The notes under the pieces: model-generated
What the model was told of the DNA's origin: nothing
Database searches by the model: none
What the model saw: only the letters and a program-made list of their open reading frames with translations
From: Apus apus
Lineage: Eukaryota; Chordata; Aves; Apodiformes; Apodidae
NCBI RefSeq assembly: GCF_020740795.1
Contig: NC_067285.1
Location: forward strand, 18,581,241 to 18,645,240
DNA length: 64,000 nt
Direction: 5' to 3'
Position numbers and translations under genes: made by a program
Part shown: positions 1 to 11,720 of the stretch, piece by piece
How the letters are laid out: the number at the start of each line of letters is the position of its first letter
Numbering within the stretch: position 1 is the first letter of the stretch

Positions 1-3000
1 GTTACTGGTGCAGTTGCATGCCATTGTCTCAGCCCTCTATCTGTTTTATCTCTTGCACACCTCTTTAGGCCTCCTTATGCTACTATACATTATATCAGGA
101 AATGTGAAGCAGAGAATGCACCTTTATTCAGTTATGCCTTAAGCTAGACCTTTCTACGCTGCATGCTGGATAGAAATGAGATTGTTAGGCTAATTGGCTC
201 TTTATTAAGAGTATTATTTACAATGATGCTGAAGGCCATGAGCATGCAGAAAAAGATCCTGGTATACAATTGAACTCTTCCCTCTTGCAGTCAGTGTCCT
301 CTCTGTATTCCCCACAGGTTGCTGCCCTTGGCAAGTTTGGGCTGACCTTCTCTGGACCTCCTGGAGGACTCCTCCATCCTGTGTCAGGGCCAGGGAGAAA
401 AGCCTGCTGGGCAGGGCTCTATCTTCTGGGAAGTTTGCACTTCAGCTGCATCCTTAAGCTTTCTGCTTCCATGCAGTAGAAAGAAGGTAGGACAGTGCGG
501 GAGGAAGTAGTTTGCTGTTTGGTGGACCACGAGGGAGCAGAGGATGGAGATGAAATGCTTGTGGTGTTCTGCTGTGGCATATTCTCCCTCTAAATGAGCT
601 GTTATTCAATAAAGATCATGCCGTTCCTGGTTGTTAGTGCGGTGGAAGCAGTGTGTGAAGAGGAGGAAGTGAGAAGCCCTGAATTGATATCTGAGCTCTG
701 AATACATAATTCAGACCTCTCCACTGAGGAGTTTGACACCCCTATCATAAATAAAAGGGCAACAGAGTACAATAAACAATGCTTTACTCTTTACAGTTAA
801 AAACTTCCTTCACACTGCAGTAAAATATTGACTTCAAGTGACCATATTACCACAAAATATTATCTTTTCCTGATACCAGCCAAAGAAGACTTACATAGAT
901 CTGGTCTGTAAAAATGAGAATTTCAGTGGCATATAGAAAATCCAGCCTTATTTGAGAATTATTAATTTAAAATATTTTAATAATCCAATCGCATTTTTGT
1001 TATTGCCTTCCCTAAGCTCTCTGCCATAACAAGTAGGTGTTAGTCAGCTATCTCAGAAAACTTAGCATCATTTTTTGGAGCTGTGAAAAGTCTCATGTGA
1101 TAAACTCATAATAGTTAAAACTCACCAGGATTTAAAGTATTGGCCTACATAACTCTTCTAGTATTTAACTCCAATGGCTTTTTCTGTAGTCAATGCTTTT
1201 ACAGTACCGCTGTAACATCCATGACATGAAACAGAGAACAAAAATAAAATGTAGTCAGCTGTGTCATCTTAGTCAAGAGTTCTCACATGTAGAGCAACAA
1301 AACGTGACTTTTTTTTGCAAGCTGAATTACATCCAGAACTAGCGTCCACCCCCAGCTCCATTCTAATGGACTTGAAAGTTGCCTTGCACTTGTATTTTCT
1401 CATAAAACGTGACAGCAGCATTGAAGCTGTTGCTGGTCGTGGTCAGTTAATAGTTTAGCTAAATTGCCCTATGATTTCCTATAGCACCTGATATTGCGAC
1501 AGCTCTGTTTGTGCAGAGGTAACAGTCACTCCTCTGGCTGGTCTAATGGCAGGGTCGCTGTTACTGCCCCACTTATCAAGCTTCAGCATAAACCAGAGTA
1601 CTGTGACCTCGAAGCTGCATACAGGTGGATACCTGGAAGCATGTCATCTCTCACAACTTACCCATCTTCTGTCACATGGATGGCTGGAAAAATATGGCTC
1701 ATTAGCTGCCAAGGTCTATTCTGATATGCAAGTTCCTTTGTTCTCTAAGTAGCACCCTTCAGCCCAGGTTAGGAGACCTGTAATAGTATAGTCAGAAAGT
1801 GCAGCCCAGACACAACCGTTCTTAAATGCCAGTCCTTGGGACTGGTCAAGGCCAGGAGAAAGCTTTTAATTTCTAATAAAATTGTGTTTGCTTTGTCAGC
1901 TGAACTGCTTTACCTTTTTGTTCCTCCGCTTCAGAATTTTTGTTTATTAAACTCCAGCATTCAGTACTGGCCCTAGAGACTAACACTTGCTATAGTCACG
2001 AATTTATTAGGGCTCCCCTAGGTATTGAATAGGCTGAGCTTTTTTATTATATACACACAGCTTCTTTACACCCACACTGTACATGAGCTGATGTGTTAAA
2101 TAAGATCCAAGGCCCATTAAATGAAGAAGCCCGACTCTGAAAAGAAGGGTCCCCTGGAACTGAAACGCTGCCTGTTATATCGCAGCTGGCTCCCCCTTGC
2201 TCTGTTGTGCTGGATGAAGCCATCAGGTTTTGGCAGATGCTTGAGAACCAAGATGCTGATGTGATCACCAGTCTTTGGCACAGCAAGGGATTGGACCATC
2301 CTTGGGAGTTGTTTGTTTTTATTAGAAATATTTCTGCAGCAGTGCACAAGAAATTGGCTGCTGGCAGGGAAGGAAGATGTACAGGGGAGAAGAGCTTATC
2401 CTGTTTCTCCTCTGAACCATTACTCATGTTTAGAGCTAAATCTTACTGGGACTCAGCCAGAGGCTCTCCAGGGACAATTTCACAATTACAGTCCAACGAG
2501 GGTCAGAAAGGAAAGTTTCAAAATCCCACTCAGAAAGACAAGTACCTAAATACTTTTCCCATAGGGCTGAACCTGAGAGTAATCCAAATTGATATTGCAG
2601 CTTGTTGTTCAGACAAGTAACACAGATAACAAGCAATCAGGTATTTGTGTGTGTGTATGCTAGCAAACAGCAGCTTAATTTCCCTCCATGGGGCTCAGGA
2701 CCTGCATATGAGTCACCTTCATGCACCCCACAGAGATGTTCCTCTGTCATCAAAGCCCAGGAGGCACTGCACAATATTTTATCCCTTCCTCCACTGTGAG
2801 GCTATGGGACAGAGCTCACACATTAGTTCCAAGTTGGAAGGAAAGAAGATGGTTTCTTACTCAGTGCTCTCCTACAAGTGATCCCTTTGCACCATGCTTA
2901 GCCATCCTAAGGTGTTTTTTTTTCAGTGCAGACATACAAAGGGAGGTATTTCTTGCTTAGGGGCCCACTTTTTTTAGTGACTGATCAAGCCTCCTTAGTT

Positions 3001-6000
3001 TGGGAGGCTTGGTGTCCCCACAGTGCAGCCTTCGGGACACCTCAGTGTCTCTGTATCACCCTCAATGCCACACTGTCTTGGCTGCATCACATTGAACCAG
3101 GGATGAGGAGCAGCACAGCTGAAGATACAGGTGATGCTCTTGGCCCCACTCAAAGAGATCACTATATCTGGAATGAAATTTTCTTTTGAAGCAGTGTTGG
3201 TTACATTAAATTTATTTTGTTCATAGGTCTGCTGCATTGTACAAATGTCTAGAGAGCTTCTGAGGCTGGGAAAACTCTTGTTTATGGGAAATTCTGGAAA
3301 CCTTCCAATTTCTACTCATTTCAAATAAAACTTTTAAAACAATAATACAGTGAGTTAAGGGCTATGCCTTTGCACCAACTTAATGAATCAGATACATATT
3401 AAATTTACTAACATTAGTGCTCTTCTGCACTGCAAGACATCATTTGCCAATTACTCTGAAAACAAGTAAGGAATTAATAAATAAGTAATTGTAATTAATT
3501 AGGTTTTAGAATTACCTTAATGAGACAGGAAATGAAGAGCCAAGGTACCGCAGATGCCTTTTTCCTCTTGCCACTGCATGGGCAGGTGTTTTAGCCTTGA
3601 TTTCATAGTCTCTGCCCCTGGAACTTAAAGGTGCCTGAACAAAATAGCTCCTGAATGTCAGGGTGGATATATTTGGGCCACAATTTAACAAGGCCTGTTG
3701 CTTCTCCTTCATCCTTCCCTGCTGCTCTTTGCCTGGGACCCTCTCTCTTCCTGTGCTTAACAGGTGTCTTCATTTACAAAAGCAAAATCTGGCCAAAGCA
3801 AGTCCCCTTTGAAGCAGATGCTTAGGCTTACTTTCCCATGGGCTTTACTACTAAGGACCCCAGCTCAGTTTTACTGACAAAGCTGTGCCCCCTGAAGGAG
3901 AGCTTCAAGTGCAGTATGAATGCACCACTGCTCTTCCATTAGTGCAGATCTCATAGTGTGAATGTGGCTGGAACCTTTGCTAGGACCAGGATGCTGTTTG
4001 GGTTTTTTAGGGTGAGAATCATAAAAACTGACAAGTGTAAACCACATGGTTAGTGTCCTACTGAGCATGATCAGATAACATCCCTTAGTATGCTCCAGGG
4101 ATGCAGATATTGCACACCATTAAATATGTCTTAGATACACAGAAGGATATAAAACTATGACCAGCTTCCTCTACCACTTGAAAACACAGTTAGTTAACAG
4201 CGGGAATAGCCCCTGCTCAGTGTTAATAACAAGACTGTCAGCAGGGAGCTGGTCATATGGCAGGCAAGTCCAGATATATGGACAGTGCAGAGTAAAAGGG
4301 AGCTCCACTGACTCATCAGTGACAGTTGGTGATAGGAGCACTCATCTGTGACTGAACCAGAAACTGCTTTCCCCTCACATAACCATTTTGGTGATGGCAG
4401 CATCTCTTCCTCATTCCAAACTGGAGAAAAACAAATGAACAAATAAACAACCTAAACAACAAACACTTTAAAAAAAAAAAAAAGCCAAAACAATGTTCAG
4501 CCCAACAAACCACAAAGTAATAAATCAACTTGAAGTATTAGAAACATTTTGAGATATTTGAAAACTTTTGCTTTAGCTTCAACTTCTTAATACATGTTTT
4601 TATATTAAAGATTTCTTTAAAAAGTAATTTCAATACAAAAGGCCTAGGAATGTTCAGTTATACATACATGTTAGCAAATTAGGACTACTCAATAATTTTT
4701 CAACAAATTTCCCAGCTCAGAAAACAGCAGTTGTAAACAAAAACCCCAAATATGGTTCCAAACACCCCTGAGTAGTTTCAGTTTGTTTTGGTTTTGTTTG
4801 TTTGTTTTTCTTCCTCCCCCTTTTTTCCCAGCAAAGAAGATGTTTTATTGGAAAATTCCTACTAAGGTGTAGTCAGGTGACTTGGCTGTGTCAGTAAGTT
4901 ATTGGGCCAGTACTCCAGCTGGTATTTGATCCTGCTTGGTTTATGTTAGGGTTCATCTGCTTGCTAAGGTAAAAAGTTTAATGCTAGTAGTATTAGTGCT
5001 AAGGCCAGTTATGCTGCTGGGTTGGACTGTTGGGGCTGATCCCGTTGCCAGGAGAAGTGTTTGTTTTGCTGGGTTTATAATGCAGTCATTTTGTGAAGGC
5101 GAGGCATTAAGCAAAAGGCAAGAATATGGAAAGAAGTGAAAATTTATCTTCCTAGGGTAGTGGAATATGCCAGAGTACATGGGAAACCCAGGGGAAAATG
5201 GAGCTCTCTCTGGGAAGTCCCTGCAAGTAACAGGACATGCAGACTGACAGGTGGGAGATGCAAAGGACAGTTCGAGGGCACTGTTTAGATCATGTCCAGA
5301 CACCTCAGTAGAACATGAATACTATATCTATAATTATATATTGACATTGATATATCTCTATATAGGCAGACATCCATCAACAGTAATGTAATATAATATT
5401 CTCCTTTATTTCTGACTTTTCCTGTTGAAAGTTCACAAACCCACAGCCAGTTTTGGTGTGGAATACTACTGAAATGTTTCTATCCACATTTCTTAGGAAT
5501 GGACACAGTCTCAGGAGACATGATCCAGGCTAACAGCTCTTGCCTGCAAAAACTGATTCTGGAAAAAAGACTTTCAGGAATCTCAGTGCAATTGAAGAAA
5601 GGGTCTCTCTTAGGCCAGATCCAGTTTACATCTTCTGTAGCATATCAGCACTGGGAATAGAAAGAAGGGTTGCTCTTTATCTCAATGTCTGTCTGCCATT
5701 TGTAGCCTGTGGAAGATCCTGAAGAAGACCACCTTTGCTCACCCAAAAGTTTTCATGTTGTTAGCGACAACACTGGCATTTCTGGCATAGTAAAAAAGCA
5801 GAGGGAACCTTTTTTATGTGCTCTGAATGCTAGCGTTCCCTGTGTCAGTTTTAAGCAGCTGGAGGGGCAGTTGTGAGATGAGGCTCTGACACTGAATGCC
5901 AGCAGGCAGGAGTGTGAACACACTGGGGAGCTCCAGGACAAGGGAGTCCAAGCCAACATAGGTGAAGAGTTAGCCTGCCAGGCAGCTTGATTTTGACAAG

Positions 6001-7579
6001 CCCTGGCTTTTTGGTGCTTTGAACATTTTTTACTTTTTGCTGGAGTTCAACTTATTTCTATTGCTAGAATGATTTCAAAGATTGTTCTTGCAACTCAGAA
6101 TCTTTCCTCTCTCCTTCTTTCAAAATACCCCAGGTCTTTATGTATCTGATATGGAGTTTGTTATGTGAAAGTGCTTATCTTTTAGCACTGCAAGCTGCTT
6201 CTCCAAAGGCTTGAGTTAAATCTGCTTTAATAAAAACAGAGAGCTTTAGGCAATTGGGACATAAATGATTTATCTTCTGCACTATTGAAACACTGCTTTC
6301 TAAGTATGTTCAATAGCACATTAGAAATAAATCTCTAATTGGCCATAGAGTACCAAAGATCTGACTATCTAATGTAAAAAAATCAACATCATTAAAACTT
6401 TGAGAATATAAAAAAGAAGCAAGGAAAGACCACAGGTCATTTTCAGCCATTCCCTACCCATGTAAACCCCATAATTATAATATTACCTTTGGTATCAGGG
6501 GACAGTGGTGAATGTAAGATCATCATAAGACCAGAATAATAATCCTAAAGGCAAAATAAATTAATCACTGACCTCTGCTGTTATAATGAGCACTTCACAA
6601 AAAAAAACCACCACCACAACAACAAGCAACCCACATTGGTGTTCAATTTACTCAAGTGTTCCATGTTCTTTCTATCTCCTATCAGGCTCTGAAGTGGAGT
6701 TTCTTAATAAAAATTACTAATGTACACCAGTTGCTCCAAATCACACATTTTTGTGCATTCATGAGAGCCCATGTAACCCATCATGTCCAATATCACCAGC
6801 TTCTGATACTGCTTTGTAGTGAGACAGAGGATCAAACTTAGAGTTCTTTACTTACTCAGAAAGGAAAGACAGTATATGCCTCAAATACAGATATGCAAAC
6901 CTGTCAATGTATTTCTTGTAAAAACATAGCTAGCCATTTTTCTGTTCATACTCTGCTATATTAAAGCACTGTAACACTTTCACTGTCAGGAAGGACTGCT
7001 TGGATAGTCAGGGATCAAAGCAGAGCAGTCCTAAATAAAATTGCTAGTCTGTACCAGGACTGAGCCAAAATCACTTTGAGAAGACTTTCTTCTGTGTTTC
7101 TTAACACAACAGACAATGAGAGAAACCGAGAAATATAAAATCATCACTGACAAGAATCTGGAGACTACATACAGTCTGCAGAACTGGTTAGTAAGGAAAA
7201 AGACAAGCTACCTTAAGTTACACATCTGCTAACGTCCTCCAAGTAGAGGGGGCAGAGGGAATGAGAAAGTCCTGATGTCATTTGAATGGTGGCAAGATGT
7301 TGGTCCTCTTCCAGTGCTGCTGGACTGGGTGCTGGTACCATATCCCCAGGGTCCTCTGGCCAGATTGCTGCCCTCACACAGCAGGGAGCAGCAGGAATGA
7401 TTGCAGAAGTCCTGGGCTAAAGCTGTTCTCTAGCCTCTTGCTCCTTCTCTTTATAAGGGGTAGGAAGGGAGCAGATGCCCTGTATCCAGTCATCTCCTAG
7501 TTCTTTTAATTGTGTACCACACACATGCACACATAAACACGTATTTCCATGTTGTCAACTTTTTCTGCTGTTGCAACTG

Positions 7580-7611
7580 GAGATAAAATTACAATGAGAT
7601 AAAATTACAAT
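7580..7611. repeat. Two-copy 16-bp tandem duplication
   Basis: Two perfect adjacent copies of GAGATAAAATTACAAT. This is a small local duplication, likely replication slippage, with no associated gene. Confidence 0.85.
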
Positions 7612-8567
7612 GAAAAAGCTGTCTAGAAGCCACTCCAGTATTGTAAAACAAGTCCCATTTATTTTATTAATTAATAAATAATTACGTATTTGCAAATACA
7701 GTTGCATTGATGGATCGTGCTGATGACAATGCATTTTCTTGAACAGATGACTTAGGAAGGCACTGAACAGCCAAGGAGGAGTAGATAAAAATCCGTGCAT
7801 GTAGGCCATTTCAATGAAACTGCACTCTAAAACAAAAGCAGCATTTTGCATGAGGAAATTTGAGTTCTTGGAGCAGAACCATGGCTGTGGGATGGCAGTA
7901 CAAGTCTGCCATGTGACACTGGACTGGAAGGTGTTGCAGAAGGAGAAGGAGGTTCAAAGGGAGGCAGTTCTGGCTCAAGAACCAAAGACTAAGTAAGCCA
8001 GGTTTGGTCTCAGTCACATCTGCCAGGGAAGAATCACCGCTGTAAATGAGCCTCAGGGCATCCAGAAATGCAACATGCAATAAAGGCCATGTGCAGAAAA
8101 ATGGAGTAGTGAAAGCAATGGTCCTCTATTCCCTTCAGCCTGCTGCTCTTCTGTGAATGCAACGAGTCTACTGTGTTTTTCAGTACAAACCACTGGCTGC
8201 TGGCAAGGCAGAAATCATCCTAGCTTGCCTCAACACCCCTTTAACCGATGATTTAATGTCACTATCAGTCGCATCACAACACTGTGCTTTCCTACAATTG
8301 CTTTCATGACTATTGCACGTTTCCCATAGTCTCCCCACCCCTAAAAGAAAAAAGTCAATTCACTGTCATTTTTTCCTAATAATGACCTCTTACATCCTAG
8401 TTTCCTGCAGCAGCAATGGGAAAAAAACCAACAAACAAAACCAAATAAACACAAACAGAAAAGGGTATGGGAAGAAAAATGCTTGTTAATTTAAAGCTCA
8501 AAAATTTGTGTTCATAACCACAGGCATTACTGCTGTCTTATACTGGTATGCAAATGGCAGTTTTATA

Positions 8568-8661
8568 GGTATATTACATAGATATATATGTATGCATATA
8601 TATATATGTATGTATATATATAAATATATGGTTGTTTATGTGTGTGTTTGTAGACACACAC
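8568..8661. repeat. AT/ATGT microsatellite followed by short GT/CA tract
   Basis: Alternating TA with interspersed ATGT units runs to about 8630, followed by TG-rich and then CACA-rich sequence. It is an impure simple repeat that can form hairpins and is likely polymorphic. Confidence 0.85.
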
Positions 8662-9669
8662 ATTCCTACAGCTTGGCAAGCAGTTGGCCAACAGCATGGT
8701 CTAGGCCAGAGTCAAGTTTGCTGATGATTTCATATTCAAATGGAGTCAATACCAGGCTGGCACCTAGAGCAACACTTTTTTAGAACATCATTTACTCCCT
8801 GTGTCAAAGTGCTCTAGGGAAATCTCTGGACACATGATGAGAAACACTTTCGTATTTGTTTTCAAAGCTCCCCAGTTCCATTTATTTAATTTAGTTACAA
8901 ATCCTCTACATCAAAACTCCCTCTGAGGCACGAGCATGTTTGGAGACACAGTCTGATGTGAGTGCAACTCTTTGAAGCTAACGGAAAGTATTGGCCAAAA
9001 TAAATAATTCCTACTTGAAATGTATTAGGTATCCAAGTTAGGACTGGCTCCTTTTCAGATACCCACGTTTCAGTTTGCCTTCAAAGAGGATTTTTAAAAA
9101 TTCAATTGTATATTTTGCGTATCAAATTATTATTTCTTTTCTATCTGTGCATGGATACTTTGTATCTGCAGTGTCCCTTTGGAAAGCATGCTAATTTTAT
9201 TCTGTTCACTGCAAGTGTGCCTACTTCTGGACTTGTGGCTGTTACAGGCATTTACATTTGTAACTGGCAAACCAAAAAAATGTTTTATGCACTCTGCTAA
9301 GCTTTCAGATTACATAGGTTCTGTCTAAACATACTGTGTAAAACTTTAACAGATCTACTTATCTACATTTTAACATGTAGATGACGTTCTGCTTCATCCT
9401 GGATAGGCATGCTGCAACAGCAACAAAGAAGTGCAACATTGATGGCACCATGGCAGTTTAGCAAAGTATTTGTGACCAAAAAAAAGATGAAAAGATTCAT
9501 AACAGGTGTCATTTCCCTTAATTTAACAACTTGAGAACTTATCTTTGTTCCTGAAACACTATTGTTGTTGTTTGTTTCTTTCAAAATTATTCCCTTCCAA
9601 GGGGAGACTGCATTTTCTGAGTTCCAAGTCAAAGTTGGTTTAAAAATTTTAATGTTTGTAAAATAGGAT

Positions 9670-9802
9670 AATAGGATAATTCAGGCTGCAAGAGATCTCA
9701 GGATGTGCCTGAATGAACCTCCTTCTCAAGGAGGGACAGGTCTGAGGCCAGCCCAGGTTGTTCATAGCTTTGAAAACTTCAAAAAGTGGAGACTGGACAA
9801 TA
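9670..9802 (-). mobile_element. Old, diverged CR1 LINE fragment (3' region, minus orientation)
   Basis: The stretch follows the layout of the reverse complement of a CR1 3' region: an AGGATAAT-type end, then a GAGATCTCAGGA segment, CCTCCTTCTCAAGGAGGGACAG, a CCAGCCCAGGTTGTTCATAG segment and GAAAACTTC. Matches to the generic bird CR1 consensus are recognisable but heavily diverged, so it is an ancient copy. The subfamily cannot be named by eye. It carries no intact ORF. Confidence 0.6.
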
Positions 9803-11720
9803 AATGTTCGTTCAAATATGGGTATTTAGCTGAATGTACTCGAAACCCAAACCAAACCAGTACAACCTTCTCCATTTATACCCCACACCTCTGTTGCAAC
9901 CATCCCTGCTGAATCACAAAATGGCAAATTTGAAAATACTTCAGAACAGGTAAAGCAGACTTCAAAAAATCATTAAAGGCCAAATCTAAGCCCCACTGAA
10001 ATCAATGAAGAGATGCCTTTAGTGTCTTTCTAGCATCTCGGTGGGAAATATTTTAGCAATTAGCTCTGATGAAAGTCTGTTGGGCTCAGGACAGCTTCTG
10101 AACAGATGGCTCTTCTCAGGGATGGGGGAAGGCTGAGAGCTGACTTCAGGTTAGGGAAGAAGATGAAACACCAAGCATTGGTTGGTGTCCTGAGAGCAGC
10201 CTCGGCTGTGGGAAATGAAGAATTTACTGAAGAAAACTTCTATAATAAATACTAAAACTGGGAGAGAAGAGCAGTGCCTATGCTATATCTTCATGTTGTA
10301 TTTATTAGCAAAAGGCCTGATTCCACCCTTTGTTTTCAAGAAGTGAAGTCACCTCACTGAAAACAATCCTGTAAAAGTAGCCTGAGATGTGAATCAGGCT
10401 GAAAATCACTAGTATAATTCTTCCTTAGAGCTCCTGCACTTCAGTTTTAGTTGAGGAAAACAGCATGAAAATGAGACAAAGGAAACTAGTACTCCAAATA
10501 TAGATATTTATAAGCAGGCATATTACATTCATTTTTTTTTTTTTTTTCACCAAGGTTCTCTCATTAGCTATTATGATAAAAAAGAGCTTACGCAAGGATG
10601 AGTAATATTTTGATACAGATCTTTCAAAGAAAAGTGATAATCCAAAGAAGCACTTTTCTATAAATTAATATTTTGGGTGGTTTGTATCTCTCACATTTTT
10701 TATTTGTTGGTTTTTTTTTTTTTTTTTTGTGTTTTGTGGGTTTTTTTCCCTTTAAATCTCAGAATTCACAAAACCAAAATTAGGTATAAGTTTTTCCAGG
10801 TTTTAAAAGTTAGTGCTCTATTTCAGTGGGATCCTGAAAACAAAACAACCAAAAAATGCACTTCAATTGTAATAAGCAAAGGTCTTCTCACCTGAACAAA
10901 ACATTAAATACTGTTATGGGATTTCATTCAACCTTGCTCCTAACAGAAATATTTCAGGCCAAATATCAAGGTACTTGGTTTTAAGCTGCATTATAAATAA
11001 TCCCTGATCCTAAGAAAAGTTATTTGGAGGTTATCAAGGAATATAAAGAATTCAGCAGCATGTTAGTGGACATTGCAAAAGTATATGAGAAGTCTAGAGC
11101 AGCTGCAACTGTATTCTAATTGTTTATAAAGGTTATTTGACATGACTGTTGTATTGTGCATCCAGCATACAATCTTCTTGTCAACAATATCTGGGCAATA
11201 AAAGTGTGCAAAAGATGAGTCAGGTTTCTGACTTATTTGTAGCCACATGCTTTCTACTTGTCAGTATAGTTCAAAGGCAGTGAGAAAACTTCAGTAGATG
11301 CAGCATCTGCCCTAGTTCTCATAGGATGGACAGAATGGTCTCACACATTTTACTTTGTGTCATAGATGGTGCAACACATCTGGGTAAAAGGATATTTGCT
11401 TTGGCAATCCCAACCATCATAATGGCAAAGCAGCAGCAGCAGCAAGCAGTGGCTTCATACTGTTGTATTGATTGGTTTAGCTGGCATTGCCCCTTCATCT
11501 CAGTGATAATTAGGTGCTTTCTCAGTTTCACACTTCTTCAGTTATCATCACCTTGCATCTTTCAACAGGGCTAGTTTTCATTTTCCTTTCTATGCAAATC
11601 ACAATGAGATTCAGACATAAAGTGTTGTACAAACATCAAATCTGCATGTGGTTTTGTGTGCATGTGTCTGTCCAAATGGTTCTTAAAAACACTAGCTGGC
11701 ATATTTTGTTACTTGAGTTT
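9803..11720. other. CEFIP 3' flank / probable 3' UTR
   Basis: This region immediately follows the CEFIP stop codon on the minus strand and probably contains its 3' UTR. On the minus strand, AATAAA hexamers occur at 10699-10704 (about 1.0 kb after the stop) and 10301-10306 (about 1.4 kb after it). Either could be the polyadenylation signal, and I cannot choose between them from sequence. T homopolymers occur at 10532-10547 and 10711-10728. No other gene is seen. Confidence 0.45.
10711..10728. repeat. T18 homopolymer
   Basis: An uninterrupted run of T on the plus strand, close to an AATAAA hexamer on the minus strand (10699-10704). It lies inside the presumed CEFIP 3' flank and is of simple-repeat origin. 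Confidence 0.8.

Larger units (their letters stand above)
1..9669. other. Intergenic sequence 3' of CEFIP, no gene recognised
   Basis: I read both strands and found no exon I can support. Open frames here are short (the longest about 137 codons at 2207-2620), lack recognisable domains and look like chance. In human the next gene on this side is DRGX, a homeobox gene convergent with C10orf71. I see no homeodomain or OAR-like tail, so DRGX probably lies to the left of the window or its exons are elsewhere. Local features are A/T homopolymers (A14 at 4470-4483), an AT/ATGT microsatellite near 8.6 kb and a 16-bp tandem duplication near 7.6 kb. Confidence 0.6.

Noticed and set aside
2207-2620. 137-codon plus-strand open frame overlapping a 126-codon minus-strand frame
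   Set aside because: Neither translation resembles a known family; overlapping frames on both strands without other support are treated as chance.
4746-4755. Perfect SRF CArG box CCAAATATGG, with another, CCATATTTGG, at 50609-50618
   Set aside because: About four such 10-mers are expected by chance in 64 kb and neither lies near a supported promoter.
1-11720. Search for DRGX homeobox exons expected on the convergent side of CEFIP
   Set aside because: No homeodomain or OAR-like coding sequence is recognisable in this interval on the plus strand.
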